From the NCBI GenBank assembly GCA_001899635.1, contig MKVQ01000001.1:366854-430853 (forward strand): DNA of 64,000 nucleotides, given 5' to 3'. Shown here piece after piece: positions 1-7,619 of the stretch. Positions within the stretch are counted from its first letter, which is position 1, and each line of letters opens with the position of its first letter. This stretch comes from Myxococcales bacterium 68-20 (GTDB taxonomy: Bacteria; Myxococcota_A; Polyangia; Polyangiales; Polyangiaceae). Both the position numbers and the translations under genes were made by a program. The notes under the pieces are model-generated. The model saw only the letters and a list, made by a program, of their open reading frames with translations. It was not told the origin of the DNA and made no database searches.

Positions 1-797
1 AGACGGAGTCGGGCCGCGCGATCCTCGCGGCCAACCCCCATCACACCGGCAGCCTCGGCATCGCGATCAGCGAGGCGGTCGAGGTGGCAGCGAAGGATCC
101 GGGAACGAAGTACGCGCTCGGCTCCGTGCTCAATCACGTGCTGCTGCACCAGACGATCGTCGGCCAGGAGGCTGCTCTCCAGCTCGAGCAAGCGAACGAC
201 TACCCCGACGTGATCGTCGGGTGCACCGGCGGCGGCTCGAACTTCGGCGGCATCGCGTTTCCCTTCATCGGTGAGCAGCTCCGCGGTGGGAAGAAGGTCC
301 GCGTCGTTGCCGTGGAGCCTTCCGCTTGTCCGACTCTGACTCGCGGGCGCTATGCGTACGACTACGGCGATACCGCGCATCTCTCGCCGCTCGTGAAGAT
401 GCACACGCTGGGCTCGACGTTCACCCCGCCGGGCTTCCACGCCGGGGGCCTCCGCTATCACGGGATGGCGCCGCTCGTCTCTCACCTCAAGGAGCTCGGT
501 CTCATCGACGCGGTCGCCTATCCGCAGAGCAAGGTGTTCGAGGCTGGGCTGCTCTTCGCGCGCGCCGAGGGGATCCTTCCCGCGCCCGAAGCCAATCACG
601 CGGTGCGCGCGACGATCGACGAGGCCCTTCGCTGCAAGGAGGAGGGCGTCTCGCGAGCCATCCTCTTCAACCTCTGTGGCCACGGCCACTTCGACATGGC
701 CGCATACAGCGAATACGCCGCGGGCCGGCTCACGGACACGAGCTACGCCGAAGGCGAGCTCGCGATGGCGCTCTCGGGCTTGCCGTCCATGGCCTGA
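1..797 (+). CDS. trpB2: Tryptophan synthase beta chain, TrpB2 type (5' end outside window)
   Basis: PLP enzyme that condenses indole with serine in the last step of tryptophan synthesis. Only the C-terminal 264 residues are present; the reading frame is open from base 3 and the start lies to the left of the window. Visible family marks are the NPHHTGSLGIAISEA segment, the phosphate-binding glycine run CTGGGSNFGG, the acidic VEPSACPTLTRG segment, and the C-terminal LCGHGHFD motif. The GSTFTPPGFHAGGLRYHG stretch is typical of the TrpB2 subfamily, which is often encoded away from trpA; no trpA is seen here. The gene is convergent with mutS2 and a strong hairpin lies between them. An internal ATG at 84 is not the true start because homology begins before it. 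Confidence 0.9.
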   Translation, partial: TESGRAILAANPHHTGSLGIAISEAVEVAAKDPGTKYALGSVLNHVLLHQTIVGQEAALQLEQANDYPDVIVGCTGGGSNFGGIAFPFIGEQLRGGKKVRVVAVEPSACPTLTRGRYAYDYGDTAHLSPLVKMHTLGSTFTPPGFHAGGLRYHGMAPLVSHLKELGLIDAVAYPQSKVFEAGLLFARAEGILPAPEANHAVRATIDEALRCKEEGVSRAILFNLCGHGHFDMAAYSEYAAGRLTDTSYAEGELAMALSGLPSMA

Positions 798-830
798 ACG
801 CCGGCGAACCTCGGTCTTCGGTCCCCGATG

Positions 831-865
831 CGCTCGGCGACCGCCGAAGGGCGGAGCGCCGAGCG
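831..865. terminator. Bidirectional stem-loop between trpB2 and mutS2
   Basis: Nine-base arms CGCTCGGCG (831-839) and CGCCGAGCG (857-865) enclose a second stem CCGCC/GGCGG with a GAAG loop. It lies in the 77-base gap between convergent genes, the expected place for a shared terminator. There is no clear U-tract, so termination may rely on the structure alone or on Rho. Confidence 0.6.
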
Positions 866-874
866 ATTGCGGGC

Positions 875-3328
875 TTACGAGAGCCAGGCGATCGTGACGC
901 CGTCGCCGCCTTCGCCGGGGTTGCCGGCGCGGTAGTAGCGGACGTACGGGCTCGACTTGAGCTCGCGCCGGATCGCTTCCTTGAGCGCGCCGGTGCCGTG
1001 ACCGTGGACGAGGAAGCAGATGCGGCGCTCGTCGTTGATGGCGCGATCGAGGAACGAGACGGCCATCGAGAGTGCGTCGTCCGTCCTGAGGCCGCGGAGG
1101 TCGCAGGTGTTGTCGCTCGTCTGCACCGCGACCTCGAGCCCGGCGGGATCGCCGCCCGGCCTCGCAGAAGGAGCAGCCTTGCCGCGCGGCTCCGATTGGG
1201 CGGGCGTGACGGCGCGCACCTCCGACGGATCGACGACGAGCTTCATCGGGCCCGCCTGGACGCGGGCGGCGCCGTCGGGGAGGAGCTCGATCACGTCGGC
1301 TTCGGCGCGAACACGCTCCACCCAGACGCGCGCGCCCTTCTTCAGGACGGGCGCCTGAGCAGGCACGGAGACGGGCGCGGGCGTGGCGAGCCTCGAGGGA
1401 TCGAGCATGCCGCCGACGGCGACCTGGGCAGCGACCCGATCGACGGCGGCCTGGGCTTCCTTCACGAGCGCGGCGTCGAGCTTCTTCGCGCGCAGCTTCG
1501 CCTGCGCCTCGCGGAGCTCCTCGCGGGCGCGACGGACGGCGCCGAGGAGCGTCTCGGCCTCCTTCGACACGATGCGCTGCTCGCGGTCCTTCGCTGCGCG
1601 GAGCTCGCCGTCGAGCGCGCGGCGCGTGTCGTCGGCCTCCTTCTCGCGGCGCTCGGCGGCGGCGCGCGCGAGCTCGAGGGCAGCGCGCTCGTCGTTGAGC
1701 TTCTTCACCACGGTCTCGAAGTGCACGTCTTCGCGCGTCAGGAACCGCTCGGCCCGCTCGATCACGGTGCCGGGCAGTCCGAACTTCCGCGCGACGGCAA
1801 GCGCGCTCGAGCTGCCGGGCACGCCCTGGGCGAGACGGAACGTCGGGCTCATCGTCGTGAGATCGAAGCCCATGCTCGCGTTCTCGAACCGATCGTCGGC
1901 GAGGGCGAGCGCCTTGAGGCCCTCGTAGTGCGTCGTGACGACGACGGCTCCGCCGCGGGCCGTGAGTGAGTCGAGCATGCCGGCGGCGAGCGCCTCGCCC
2001 TCGCGCGGATCGGTCCCGCCCGCGAGCTCGTCGAGGAGCACGAGCGCGCCGGGCTGCGTGTCGTCGAGGATGCGCGCGAGGTTCCGCACGTGAGCACTGA
2101 ACGTCGACAGGCTCTTCGTGAGGCTCTGATCGTCGCCGACGTCGGTGAGGACGACCTCGAAGATGCCGACGACGCTCCCGTCGCCGCACGGGACCGGCAG
2201 GCCGGCGCGGACCATGAGCGCGACGAGGCCCATCGTCTTGAGGGCGACGGTCTTTCCGCCGGCGTTCGGGCCGCTGACGACCATCGCGCGGCGGGCGGAG
2301 ATCGACAGATCGCTCGGCACGACCGCGTCGAAGCGCACCTCGCTGTGACCTCCGCCGCTCGAGGGCTCGGCGCTCTCGAGCAGGAGTAAGGGATGGCGTG
2401 CCTGGCGGAGCTCGAGGCGAGCTTCGTCGGTGATCTCGGGGAACCCGAGGTGGAGGTCGTACGCGAGCCGAGCGGTGGCAGCGCGGACATCGGCGCGCGC
2501 GAGGGCGTCGACCGCGGCGACGAGGCTCGGGAGCGACTCACCGATGCGGTCCGACAGCTTCGCGTAGATCGCTTGCTCCTCGCGTTGGACCTCGGCCTCG
2601 AGCACCTTGAGCCGGTTCCCCATCGGGATGACGGCGCGTGGCTCGACGAAAAGCGTCGCGCCGCTCGCGCTCGTCGCGTGGACGATGCCGGGGAAGCGTT
2701 CGTGTGCGTCCGAACGGACGGGCACGACGTAGCGACCCTCGCGCTCGGTGACGAAGCGATCCTGGAGGATCGCCTCGTACTTCGACATCAGGTCTTCGAG
2801 CCTCGAGAGCATCCGCTGGCGCGCTGCGTGGAACTCGCTGCGGAGCTCCTTGAGCCGCGGGCTCGCGTGATCGGAGAGGGTGCCGTCCGCATCGAACGCG
2901 GCCGCGAGCTCGTCGGCGAGCGCATCGAGCGTGGGGTCGGTCGTGCAGGCGCCGTGGAGTGCAGGCACGCGTGAGCGCCGCGCGCCGAGGAAGCGGCGGA
3001 GCACGCGGGCGGCCTCGATCGCCTTTCCGATCTCACGGAGCTCGGGGGGCGCGAGGACGCCGGCGGCGCCGACGCGACCGACCGCTCCCGAGACGTCGCC
3101 CAGCGCCACGACGGGCAGAGGCTCGGCTGCGTCGAGCAGGGCCGTCGCCTCGCGCGCCTCGTCCAGGAGGAGGCGTGACTCCGAGCGCGTCGCCGCGAAG
3201 GGCAGCTCGTGCGCCAGCGTCTTGCCCATCGCGGAGACGCATCGCGATGCGAGCGCCTCGAGCACGCGACCGTACTCGAGGTCGGTCCGGGTCTTGTCCG
3301 GGCAGGGGTCGCGGAGAGCGTCGGTCAC
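875..3328 (-). CDS. mutS2: Endonuclease MutS2
   Basis: MutS-family ATPase lacking the mismatch-recognition domain; family members act in recombination control or in rescue of collided ribosomes. The product is 817 aa, slightly longer than the usual 780-800. The MutS core occupies about residues 1-320; the Walker A sequence GPNAGGKT is near residue 352, followed by the ABC-type LLDELAGGTDP region. A Lys/Arg/Glu-rich coiled coil lies at about 520-640. The C-terminal Smr nuclease domain (about 740-817) shows DLRG and the HGHGTG motif. The start is GTG at 3328 with AAGGA about 11 bases upstream on the minus strand. It stands alone, convergent with trpB2. Confidence 0.95.
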   Translation of the reverse strand: MTDALRDPCPDKTRTDLEYGRVLEALASRCVSAMGKTLAHELPFAATRSESRLLLDEAREATALLDAAEPLPVVALGDVSGAVGRVGAAGVLAPPELREIGKAIEAARVLRRFLGARRSRVPALHGACTTDPTLDALADELAAAFDADGTLSDHASPRLKELRSEFHAARQRMLSRLEDLMSKYEAILQDRFVTEREGRYVVPVRSDAHERFPGIVHATSASGATLFVEPRAVIPMGNRLKVLEAEVQREEQAIYAKLSDRIGESLPSLVAAVDALARADVRAATARLAYDLHLGFPEITDEARLELRQARHPLLLLESAEPSSGGGHSEVRFDAVVPSDLSISARRAMVVSGPNAGGKTVALKTMGLVALMVRAGLPVPCGDGSVVGIFEVVLTDVGDDQSLTKSLSTFSAHVRNLARILDDTQPGALVLLDELAGGTDPREGEALAAGMLDSLTARGGAVVVTTHYEGLKALALADDRFENASMGFDLTTMSPTFRLAQGVPGSSSALAVARKFGLPGTVIERAERFLTREDVHFETVVKKLNDERAALELARAAAERREKEADDTRRALDGELRAAKDREQRIVSKEAETLLGAVRRAREELREAQAKLRAKKLDAALVKEAQAAVDRVAAQVAVGGMLDPSRLATPAPVSVPAQAPVLKKGARVWVERVRAEADVIELLPDGAARVQAGPMKLVVDPSEVRAVTPAQSEPRGKAAPSARPGGDPAGLEVAVQTSDNTCDLRGLRTDDALSMAVSFLDRAINDERRICFLVHGHGTGALKEAIRRELKSSPYVRYYRAGNPGEGGDGVTIAWLS

Positions 3329-3659
3329 GGCGGGTGTTCCTTCATCGGGGCTTCGAGCGCGTGGCGTCGAGCCTTCTTCTGTCTGGGCGTCTGGGCGATC
3401 TGGACGATCGATGGGGGACTCGCATCGTGATCACGCCATCGCGTCCTTTCAAGAGCTTGCCACGCGCCGACCGTCACGATCGCGAGCACGCATCGCCCTC
3501 CCGCGCCCGATCGACCGCGGCGTGAGGCGTTGCCTGGTCGGGGTGAGCCATCGGCCGAAAGCCGGAGCGGAGCGGCAACGCGTCACGGAACAAGTGGCGG
3601 AATGGATGGGGGATTTCCCGTGTCCCACAAAGCGTTTGCGCGACCTTGTGGCGACCCAT
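3329..3659. other. Intergenic region upstream of mutS2 and of the RHH-type gene
   Basis: Divergent intergenic stretch of about 330 bases. It must hold the promoters of mutS2 (minus) and of the gene starting near 3660 (plus). A frame on the plus strand stays open through it but its composition is Arg-rich and not protein-like, so I do not extend the downstream gene into it. No tRNA or repeat was recognised. Confidence 0.5.
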
Positions 3660-3664
3660 ATGTA
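3636..3664 (+). promoter_or_regulatory. Candidate sigma70-type promoter
   Basis: TTGCGC (3636-3641), a 17-base spacer, then TATGTA (3659-3664). The -10 element overlaps the candidate ATG at 3660. If this promoter is real, translation must start further downstream (for example the ATG at 3831) or the transcript starts upstream of it. Confidence 0.3.
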
Positions 3665-4205
3665 CCACGACGTGACACAGATCTTCGATTTGGGGGGGCG
3701 CCGGCGCGAAACCGAAGAGAGCTCGTCACGGGAGGGCGAGCCGAGCGACGTCCACGACATCAGGAAGGACGCGAGCGGTGAGGAAGGAGAGGACGCTGCC
3801 GCGCGGAAGGAGCGTGCTCATCACGCGCGCATGCCGATCGTGCTCGAGCGGGAGATGAAGCGGCTCGCCGAGACGTTGCGGGTACCGATGACGAACCTCG
3901 TCCGCGCGTTCCTCGAGGACGCGGTGGCGGTGGCGGACTTCGCGGGCTCGAACGTCGAGGCTCGGCTCAAGACGTTCGCGTCGACGCTCGAGCACGAGCG
4001 CGACAAGTTTCGCCGCCGCGTGATGCGTGATCCGCTCGACGGCGTCTTCGCGTTCCAGCCCATCAAGCTCGCGCAGTTCGCGACGTGCGCGAAGTGCAAG
4101 ACGGAGCTCCGTCGCGGCACGAACGCCAACCTCGGTCTGCGCGACGAGGCTCGGCCGAACGCGTCACGCGTGTTCGTCTGCGATGCGTGCGTCCCCGCCG
4201 ACTGA
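3660..4205 (+). CDS. Putative ribbon-helix-helix regulator with C-terminal zinc ribbon
   Basis: Unrecognised protein of about 181 aa. An acidic, disordered N-terminal part (rich in Glu, Ser, Arg) is followed from residue 58 by RMPIVLEREMKRLAETLR and then VPMTNLVRAFLEDAV, which has the strand-helix-helix pattern of ribbon-helix-helix DNA-binding proteins. The last 45 residues hold two CxxC pairs (CAKC and CDAC), a likely zinc ribbon. It could be a DNA-binding regulator; this is inference from pattern. Start choice is uncertain: ATG 3660 has no Shine-Dalgarno, ATG 3606 is in frame with a GGCGGA upstream, and ATG 3831 would begin exactly at the RHH strand. It is followed closely by a lipoprotein gene on the same strand. 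Confidence 0.6.
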   Translation: MYHDVTQIFDLGGRRRETEESSSREGEPSDVHDIRKDASGEEGEDAAARKERAHHARMPIVLEREMKRLAETLRVPMTNLVRAFLEDAVAVADFAGSNVEARLKTFASTLEHERDKFRRRVMRDPLDGVFAFQPIKLAQFATCAKCKTELRRGTNANLGLRDEARPNASRVFVCDACVPAD

Positions 4206-4277
4206 CCGCACGTAGCGATCCGGACCGGCCTGGGCTCACGCGGAAATAAGAGGCGCGTTCGATGGTTTCTTTTGCAC

Positions 4278-4883
4278 ATGAATAGAGGGATCGCTCTTCG
4301 GGCCGCTCTCGTCTGCCTCGCCGGATTCCTCGGCGGCGCGTGCACGGCTCCGGTGTCCTCGTCGGGGCAGGCCCTCAGCGCACCGGAGCCCGACGTCGCG
4401 CCACGGGTGTACATCGAGACGATGCTCTTCCTCGAGCCTCCGGGCGGGCTTGGCGCCCTCGGCGTCAACCCGGCAGCGGCGAGCTTCGGTGACATCATCG
4501 CTCTAACGGGGTCGCATCACGTTTCGGCTGGAGGCGGGATCGTCGCCGACGACGCCATCATGCGAATGCCTCGGCCCGATCCAGACGCAAAGGCGCCCGC
4601 CGATCCGCTCGACGGCTACGAGCTCGCGATCAAGCCGCACGTCCTCGACGGTGGTCGGATCCGGCTCGGCGTCGACCTCACGCTCGCGTCGAAGAAGGCT
4701 ACGACGAGCGTGGTGCTCGCGGACAAGCAGCTCATCATCATGCCCACGGAGATCATGGTCGAGGACCGCTGCTTCATCCTCCTCGTACGTCCGAACATCG
4801 TTCGAAGCGACGACGACCTCCAAGCGCTCCTGTCGCGAAAGATGGAAGCGCTTCACGATGCGAAGCCCTCACCCATGAGGTGA
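4278..4883 (+). CDS. Putative lipoprotein with a secretin-like beta segment
   Basis: Predicted 201-aa exported protein. Residues 1-22 form a basic then hydrophobic signal ending LGGAC, a weak lipobox. The mature part begins with a Ser/Pro/Ala linker. The rest (YIETMLFLEPPGG, then GYELAIKPHVLDGGRIRLGV, then a threonine-rich VVLADKQLIIMPTEI strand) resembles in spacing the beta-hairpin pattern of secretin C-terminal domains, but it is far too short for a secretin and no pore signature is certain. Function unknown. TTG at 4272 is in frame two codons upstream; ATG 4278 is preferred. Convergent with the FHA-sigma54 activator. Confidence 0.7.
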   Translation: MNRGIALRAALVCLAGFLGGACTAPVSSSGQALSAPEPDVAPRVYIETMLFLEPPGGLGALGVNPAAASFGDIIALTGSHHVSAGGGIVADDAIMRMPRPDPDAKAPADPLDGYELAIKPHVLDGGRIRLGVDLTLASKKATTSVVLADKQLIIMPTEIMVEDRCFILLVRPNIVRSDDDLQALLSRKMEALHDAKPSPMR

Positions 4884-4906
4884 ATGCCGGCGCGCTCGGT
4901 TCGCGC

Positions 4907-4921
4907 CGCTCTTGGAGAGCG
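4907..4921. terminator. Short stem-loop between convergent genes
   Basis: CGCTCT, loop TGG, AGAGCG: a perfect six-base stem in the 72-base gap between the lipoprotein gene and the sigma54 activator. It has no U-tract, so it is only a candidate terminator. Confidence 0.35.
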
Positions 4922-4955
4922 CCGCGCCCGAGCATCGCGGGAGGGGGAACAGCGA

Positions 4956-6851
4956 CTACTCCGGCTTGGAGCTCGGAGAGCCGCCGGCGCCCGACGGCAT
5001 CGGGTTCTGCTCGCGCTCGAGGTACCGGAAGATCGTCCGCGGATCGACGCCGAGGTCGCGCGCCGTCTGGGTGCGGTTGCCGTTGTTTCGCTCGAGCACC
5101 TCGAGCACGTACTTCCGCTGGAACTCCTCCTTCGCCTTCTCGAGCGGGAGGATCGAGCTCTCGTTCGCCTGATCGAGCTCGAGATCCTCGACTCCGAGGA
5201 GCGTCCTGTCGCAGAGGACGAGCGCCTTCTTCAGGCGGTTCTCGAGCTGGCGGATGTTGCCCGGCCAGTTGTTCTTCCGGATGGCGGCGAGCGCCTGGGG
5301 CGTGAAGCCTTGCACGGACGAGTGCAGCTCCTCGGCGTACTTCGAGAGGAGCGCCTTCGCGATGATGAGCACGTCGTCGCCGCGCTCGCGGAGCGGCGGC
5401 AGCCAGATGTTGACGACGTTGAGGCGGTAGTAGAGGTCCTCGCGGAAGCGCCCGCCCTTGATCTCGTCCTCGAGGACGCGGTTCGTCGCGGCGACGACGC
5501 GGATGTCGACCTTCTCGGGCTTGCTGTCGCCGACGCGGAAGACGACGCGCTCCTGCAGCGCGCGGAGCAGCTTCACCTGGAGGTTGAGCGGCAGCTCTCC
5601 GATCTCGTCGAGGAAGAGCGTGCCCTTGTCGGCCGCCTGGAACTTGCCGGGACGCGATGCGATCGCGCCGGTGAACGCGCCCTTCACATGGCCGAAGAGC
5701 TCGCTCTCGATCAGGTTCTCGGGGATCGCGCCGCAGTTGATGACGATGAACGGGCCCTGCGCGCGGTTCGAGCGGCGATGCAGCTCACGGGCGATGAGCT
5801 CCTTGCCGGTGCCCGTCTCGCCGGTGATGAGGACGGAGATGTCCGTCGTCGCGACCTTCTGGAGCTTCCGGAAGACCTCCATCATCGACGGACACACGCC
5901 GATGATCTCGCCGAAGCGCTTGTCCTTCAGCTCGGCGGCGAGCTTCTCCTTGTCGGCCCGGAGGGCGCTGAGGAGCATCGCGTTCTGGAGGATGAGCGAC
6001 GCCTGCCCGGCGAAGATGCTCAGCAGGTCGAGCTGCGACTTCTGGAAGAGCCCCTTCACGCGGTCGTTGCCGACGTAGAGCGCGCCGGTGACGTGACCCT
6101 GCGAGACGAGGGGTGCGCACATGACGCTCGAGAGCCGAAGCGCCACGACGCTCTCGCTGGTACGGAAGGTGTCGTCGGAGAGCGCGTCGGAGACGATGAC
6201 CGGGCGGCCGGAGTCGAGGACACGACGCACGATGCTGTCGGAGATCGCGCCCGTCGTATCGGTGATCGCCTCGCGATTGACCTGGCGGGACGCGCGGATG
6301 ACGGGCTTGCCGCCCTGGCCCGAGGCGCTTCCGTCGGAGCCGTAGGCCTCGTCGAGGAGGAGGACGAGCCCCTTCTCTGCGCCGGTGACGTCGATCACGG
6401 CGTCGAGCATCGCCTCGAGCAGCTCGTCGAGGTTCTTCAACGTCATCAGCTTTTCGCTGAACTCGTGGAGCTTCCGCACGGCGGCGAGCTGGACGCTGCC
6501 TTCCGTGGACTGCTGGGCGGATGCCGCCGACGACGGCGTCGCCCGCGCGGCAGAGCCCGGCTCGTCGAAGATGCTGAACTGAAGCTCGGCGTCACCGAGC
6601 GTCAGGCGATCGCCGTGGACGAGGCGAGCGCGGCGCTTCTTCTTGCCGTTGATGAGGATCTCGCCGCTCTTCTCGACCTCCTCGAGGTTGAAGTCGCGGC
6701 CGTCGAAGAGCACCTGGGCGTGCGTCTCGCCGATGCCTTGCGTCGCGATCGCCACGTCGTTTCCGAGGGCGCGGCCGATCGTCGAGACGGGCTTGTAGAG
6801 CACGTACGTGCGCGGAGAGCCCTGCGGCGGGAACCACTTGAGGATGGGCAT
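4956..6851 (-). CDS. FHA-GAF-AAA+ sigma54-dependent transcriptional activator
   Basis: Bacterial enhancer-binding protein of 631 aa. Residues about 20-95 form an FHA domain, which in this family binds phosphothreonine (GRALGNDVAI and the later NGKKKRRARLVHGDRLTLGD strands). A GAF domain covers about 145-310. The AAA+ domain has Walker A GETGTGKE near 340, the sigma54-contacting GAFTGA loop near 388, and Walker B-type LFLDEIGELP near 412. A Fis-type helix-turn-helix ends the protein (NRTQTARDLGVDPRTIFRYL). Such FHA activators are numerous in myxobacteria and often respond to Ser/Thr kinases. ATG 6851 is the first in-frame start before the FHA strands. The upstream region carries repeated 12-mers (6899-6998). 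Confidence 0.95.
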   Translation of the reverse strand: MPILKWFPPQGSPRTYVLYKPVSTIGRALGNDVAIATQGIGETHAQVLFDGRDFNLEEVEKSGEILINGKKKRRARLVHGDRLTLGDAELQFSIFDEPGSAARATPSSAASAQQSTEGSVQLAAVRKLHEFSEKLMTLKNLDELLEAMLDAVIDVTGAEKGLVLLLDEAYGSDGSASGQGGKPVIRASRQVNREAITDTTGAISDSIVRRVLDSGRPVIVSDALSDDTFRTSESVVALRLSSVMCAPLVSQGHVTGALYVGNDRVKGLFQKSQLDLLSIFAGQASLILQNAMLLSALRADKEKLAAELKDKRFGEIIGVCPSMMEVFRKLQKVATTDISVLITGETGTGKELIARELHRRSNRAQGPFIVINCGAIPENLIESELFGHVKGAFTGAIASRPGKFQAADKGTLFLDEIGELPLNLQVKLLRALQERVVFRVGDSKPEKVDIRVVAATNRVLEDEIKGGRFREDLYYRLNVVNIWLPPLRERGDDVLIIAKALLSKYAEELHSSVQGFTPQALAAIRKNNWPGNIRQLENRLKKALVLCDRTLLGVEDLELDQANESSILPLEKAKEEFQRKYVLEVLERNNGNRTQTARDLGVDPRTIFRYLEREQNPMPSGAGGSPSSKPE

Positions 6852-6898
6852 GCGAGTCGAGACCGGAGCCTGCGGCTGAAGAGCGCCTGAAGAGCGAA

Positions 6899-6998
6899 CC
6901 TTCAGCCAGAGTGCCTATAGCCAGAGGTGAGTAGTGAGCCTTCAGCCAGAGGGCCTTCGGCCGAGAGCCAAGAAGCGAGACGAAAGCCTTCAGCCAGA
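6899..6998. repeat. Three direct copies of a 12-mer upstream of the sigma54 activator
   Basis: CCTTCAGCCAGA occurs at 6899-6910, 6939-6950 and 6987-6998, spaced 40 and 48 bases, with a partial copy (AGCCAGAG) near 6919. It lies just before the start of the minus-strand activator, between it and a divergent small lipoprotein gene. It could be a set of binding sites or a short repeat family. The rest of the 345-base intergenic stretch (6852-7196) shows no gene. Confidence 0.6.
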
Positions 6999-7196
6999 AC
7001 GAGCGTTCCTGTCGGGAGTCACCCCACTGGTCGCTTCGGGGGGAAGAGTATCGCAAAAGCAGAACACCGTCGCCGGGATCGACGAGGTGGCCACGGTGAA
7101 GCGGGTCTGTGTAGAATGGCTCACGCAGCGCAGGTTCGGCCGTCCGGGCCGGACCTTCACCCGGCTTTCGAGCCGAACATTGCGGAGGTGGTCTCG

Positions 7197-7364
7197 ATGC
7201 GTAGGTTCGTCATGCTCTTCACGATCGGTGCTGCTTTCGCCGCGCTTGGAGCGGTGGCGTGTGGGGATGGGAACAAGCCGCCGCCGCTGACGCCCGACAC
7301 CGAGCATCAGGTGCCTGCCGAGGGCGCCGAGGCCGGCGCGCCCGAGACTCCGCCCGCGAACTGA
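7197..7364 (+). CDS. Small proline-rich lipoprotein
   Basis: A 55-aa exported peptide: a basic start, a hydrophobic stretch and a VAC lipobox (Cys about residue 22), then an acidic, Pro/Ala/Glu-rich tail with no fold. GGAGG sits eight bases before the ATG at 7197, which decides this start over longer upstream alternatives. It is probably an outer or inner membrane lipoprotein of unknown role. It is divergent from the sigma54 activator. Confidence 0.65.
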   Translation: MRRFVMLFTIGAAFAALGAVACGDGNKPPPLTPDTEHQVPAEGAEAGAPETPPAN

Positions 7365-7548
7365 AGTCGACGGCGCATCGAGCGCGAGCGCCGCTCCTCT
7401 TCGAGGGAGCGGCGCGTCGCAGCTCGTCTGCGCCGTGGTCGCGCGGTCAGCCGTGTCGCGCCCATCGATCGGCGTTCGTCGCGAACGTCGACTCGAGGCG
7501 CGCGCTCGTGCCAGCCGTGTTCGGGTGGGGCAGACTCGTGGCTGCAGA

Positions 7549-7578
7549 CGAGAGGCCTGAAGCCTCTCGCCTGAAGCC
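7549..7578. terminator. Stem-loop with overlapping direct repeats
   Basis: CGAGAGGC (7549-7556), loop CTGAA, GCCTCTCG (7562-7569). The segment also contains two direct copies of GCCTGAAGCC (7555-7564 and 7569-7578). It lies between the small lipoprotein gene and the convergent 7620-8876 gene, so it may be a bidirectional terminator. Its CTGAAG core recalls the complement of the CCTTCAG repeats at 6899-6998. Confidence 0.45.
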
Positions 7579-7619
7579 ACATGCCATCCGCCCGACTTCG
7601 GCGAACGGCGCGTCGGAGC

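Noticed and set aside
4884..6890. 668-codon frame antisense to the sigma54 activator
   Set aside because: Shadow frame; the opposite strand encodes intact FHA, GAF, AAA+ and Fis domains.
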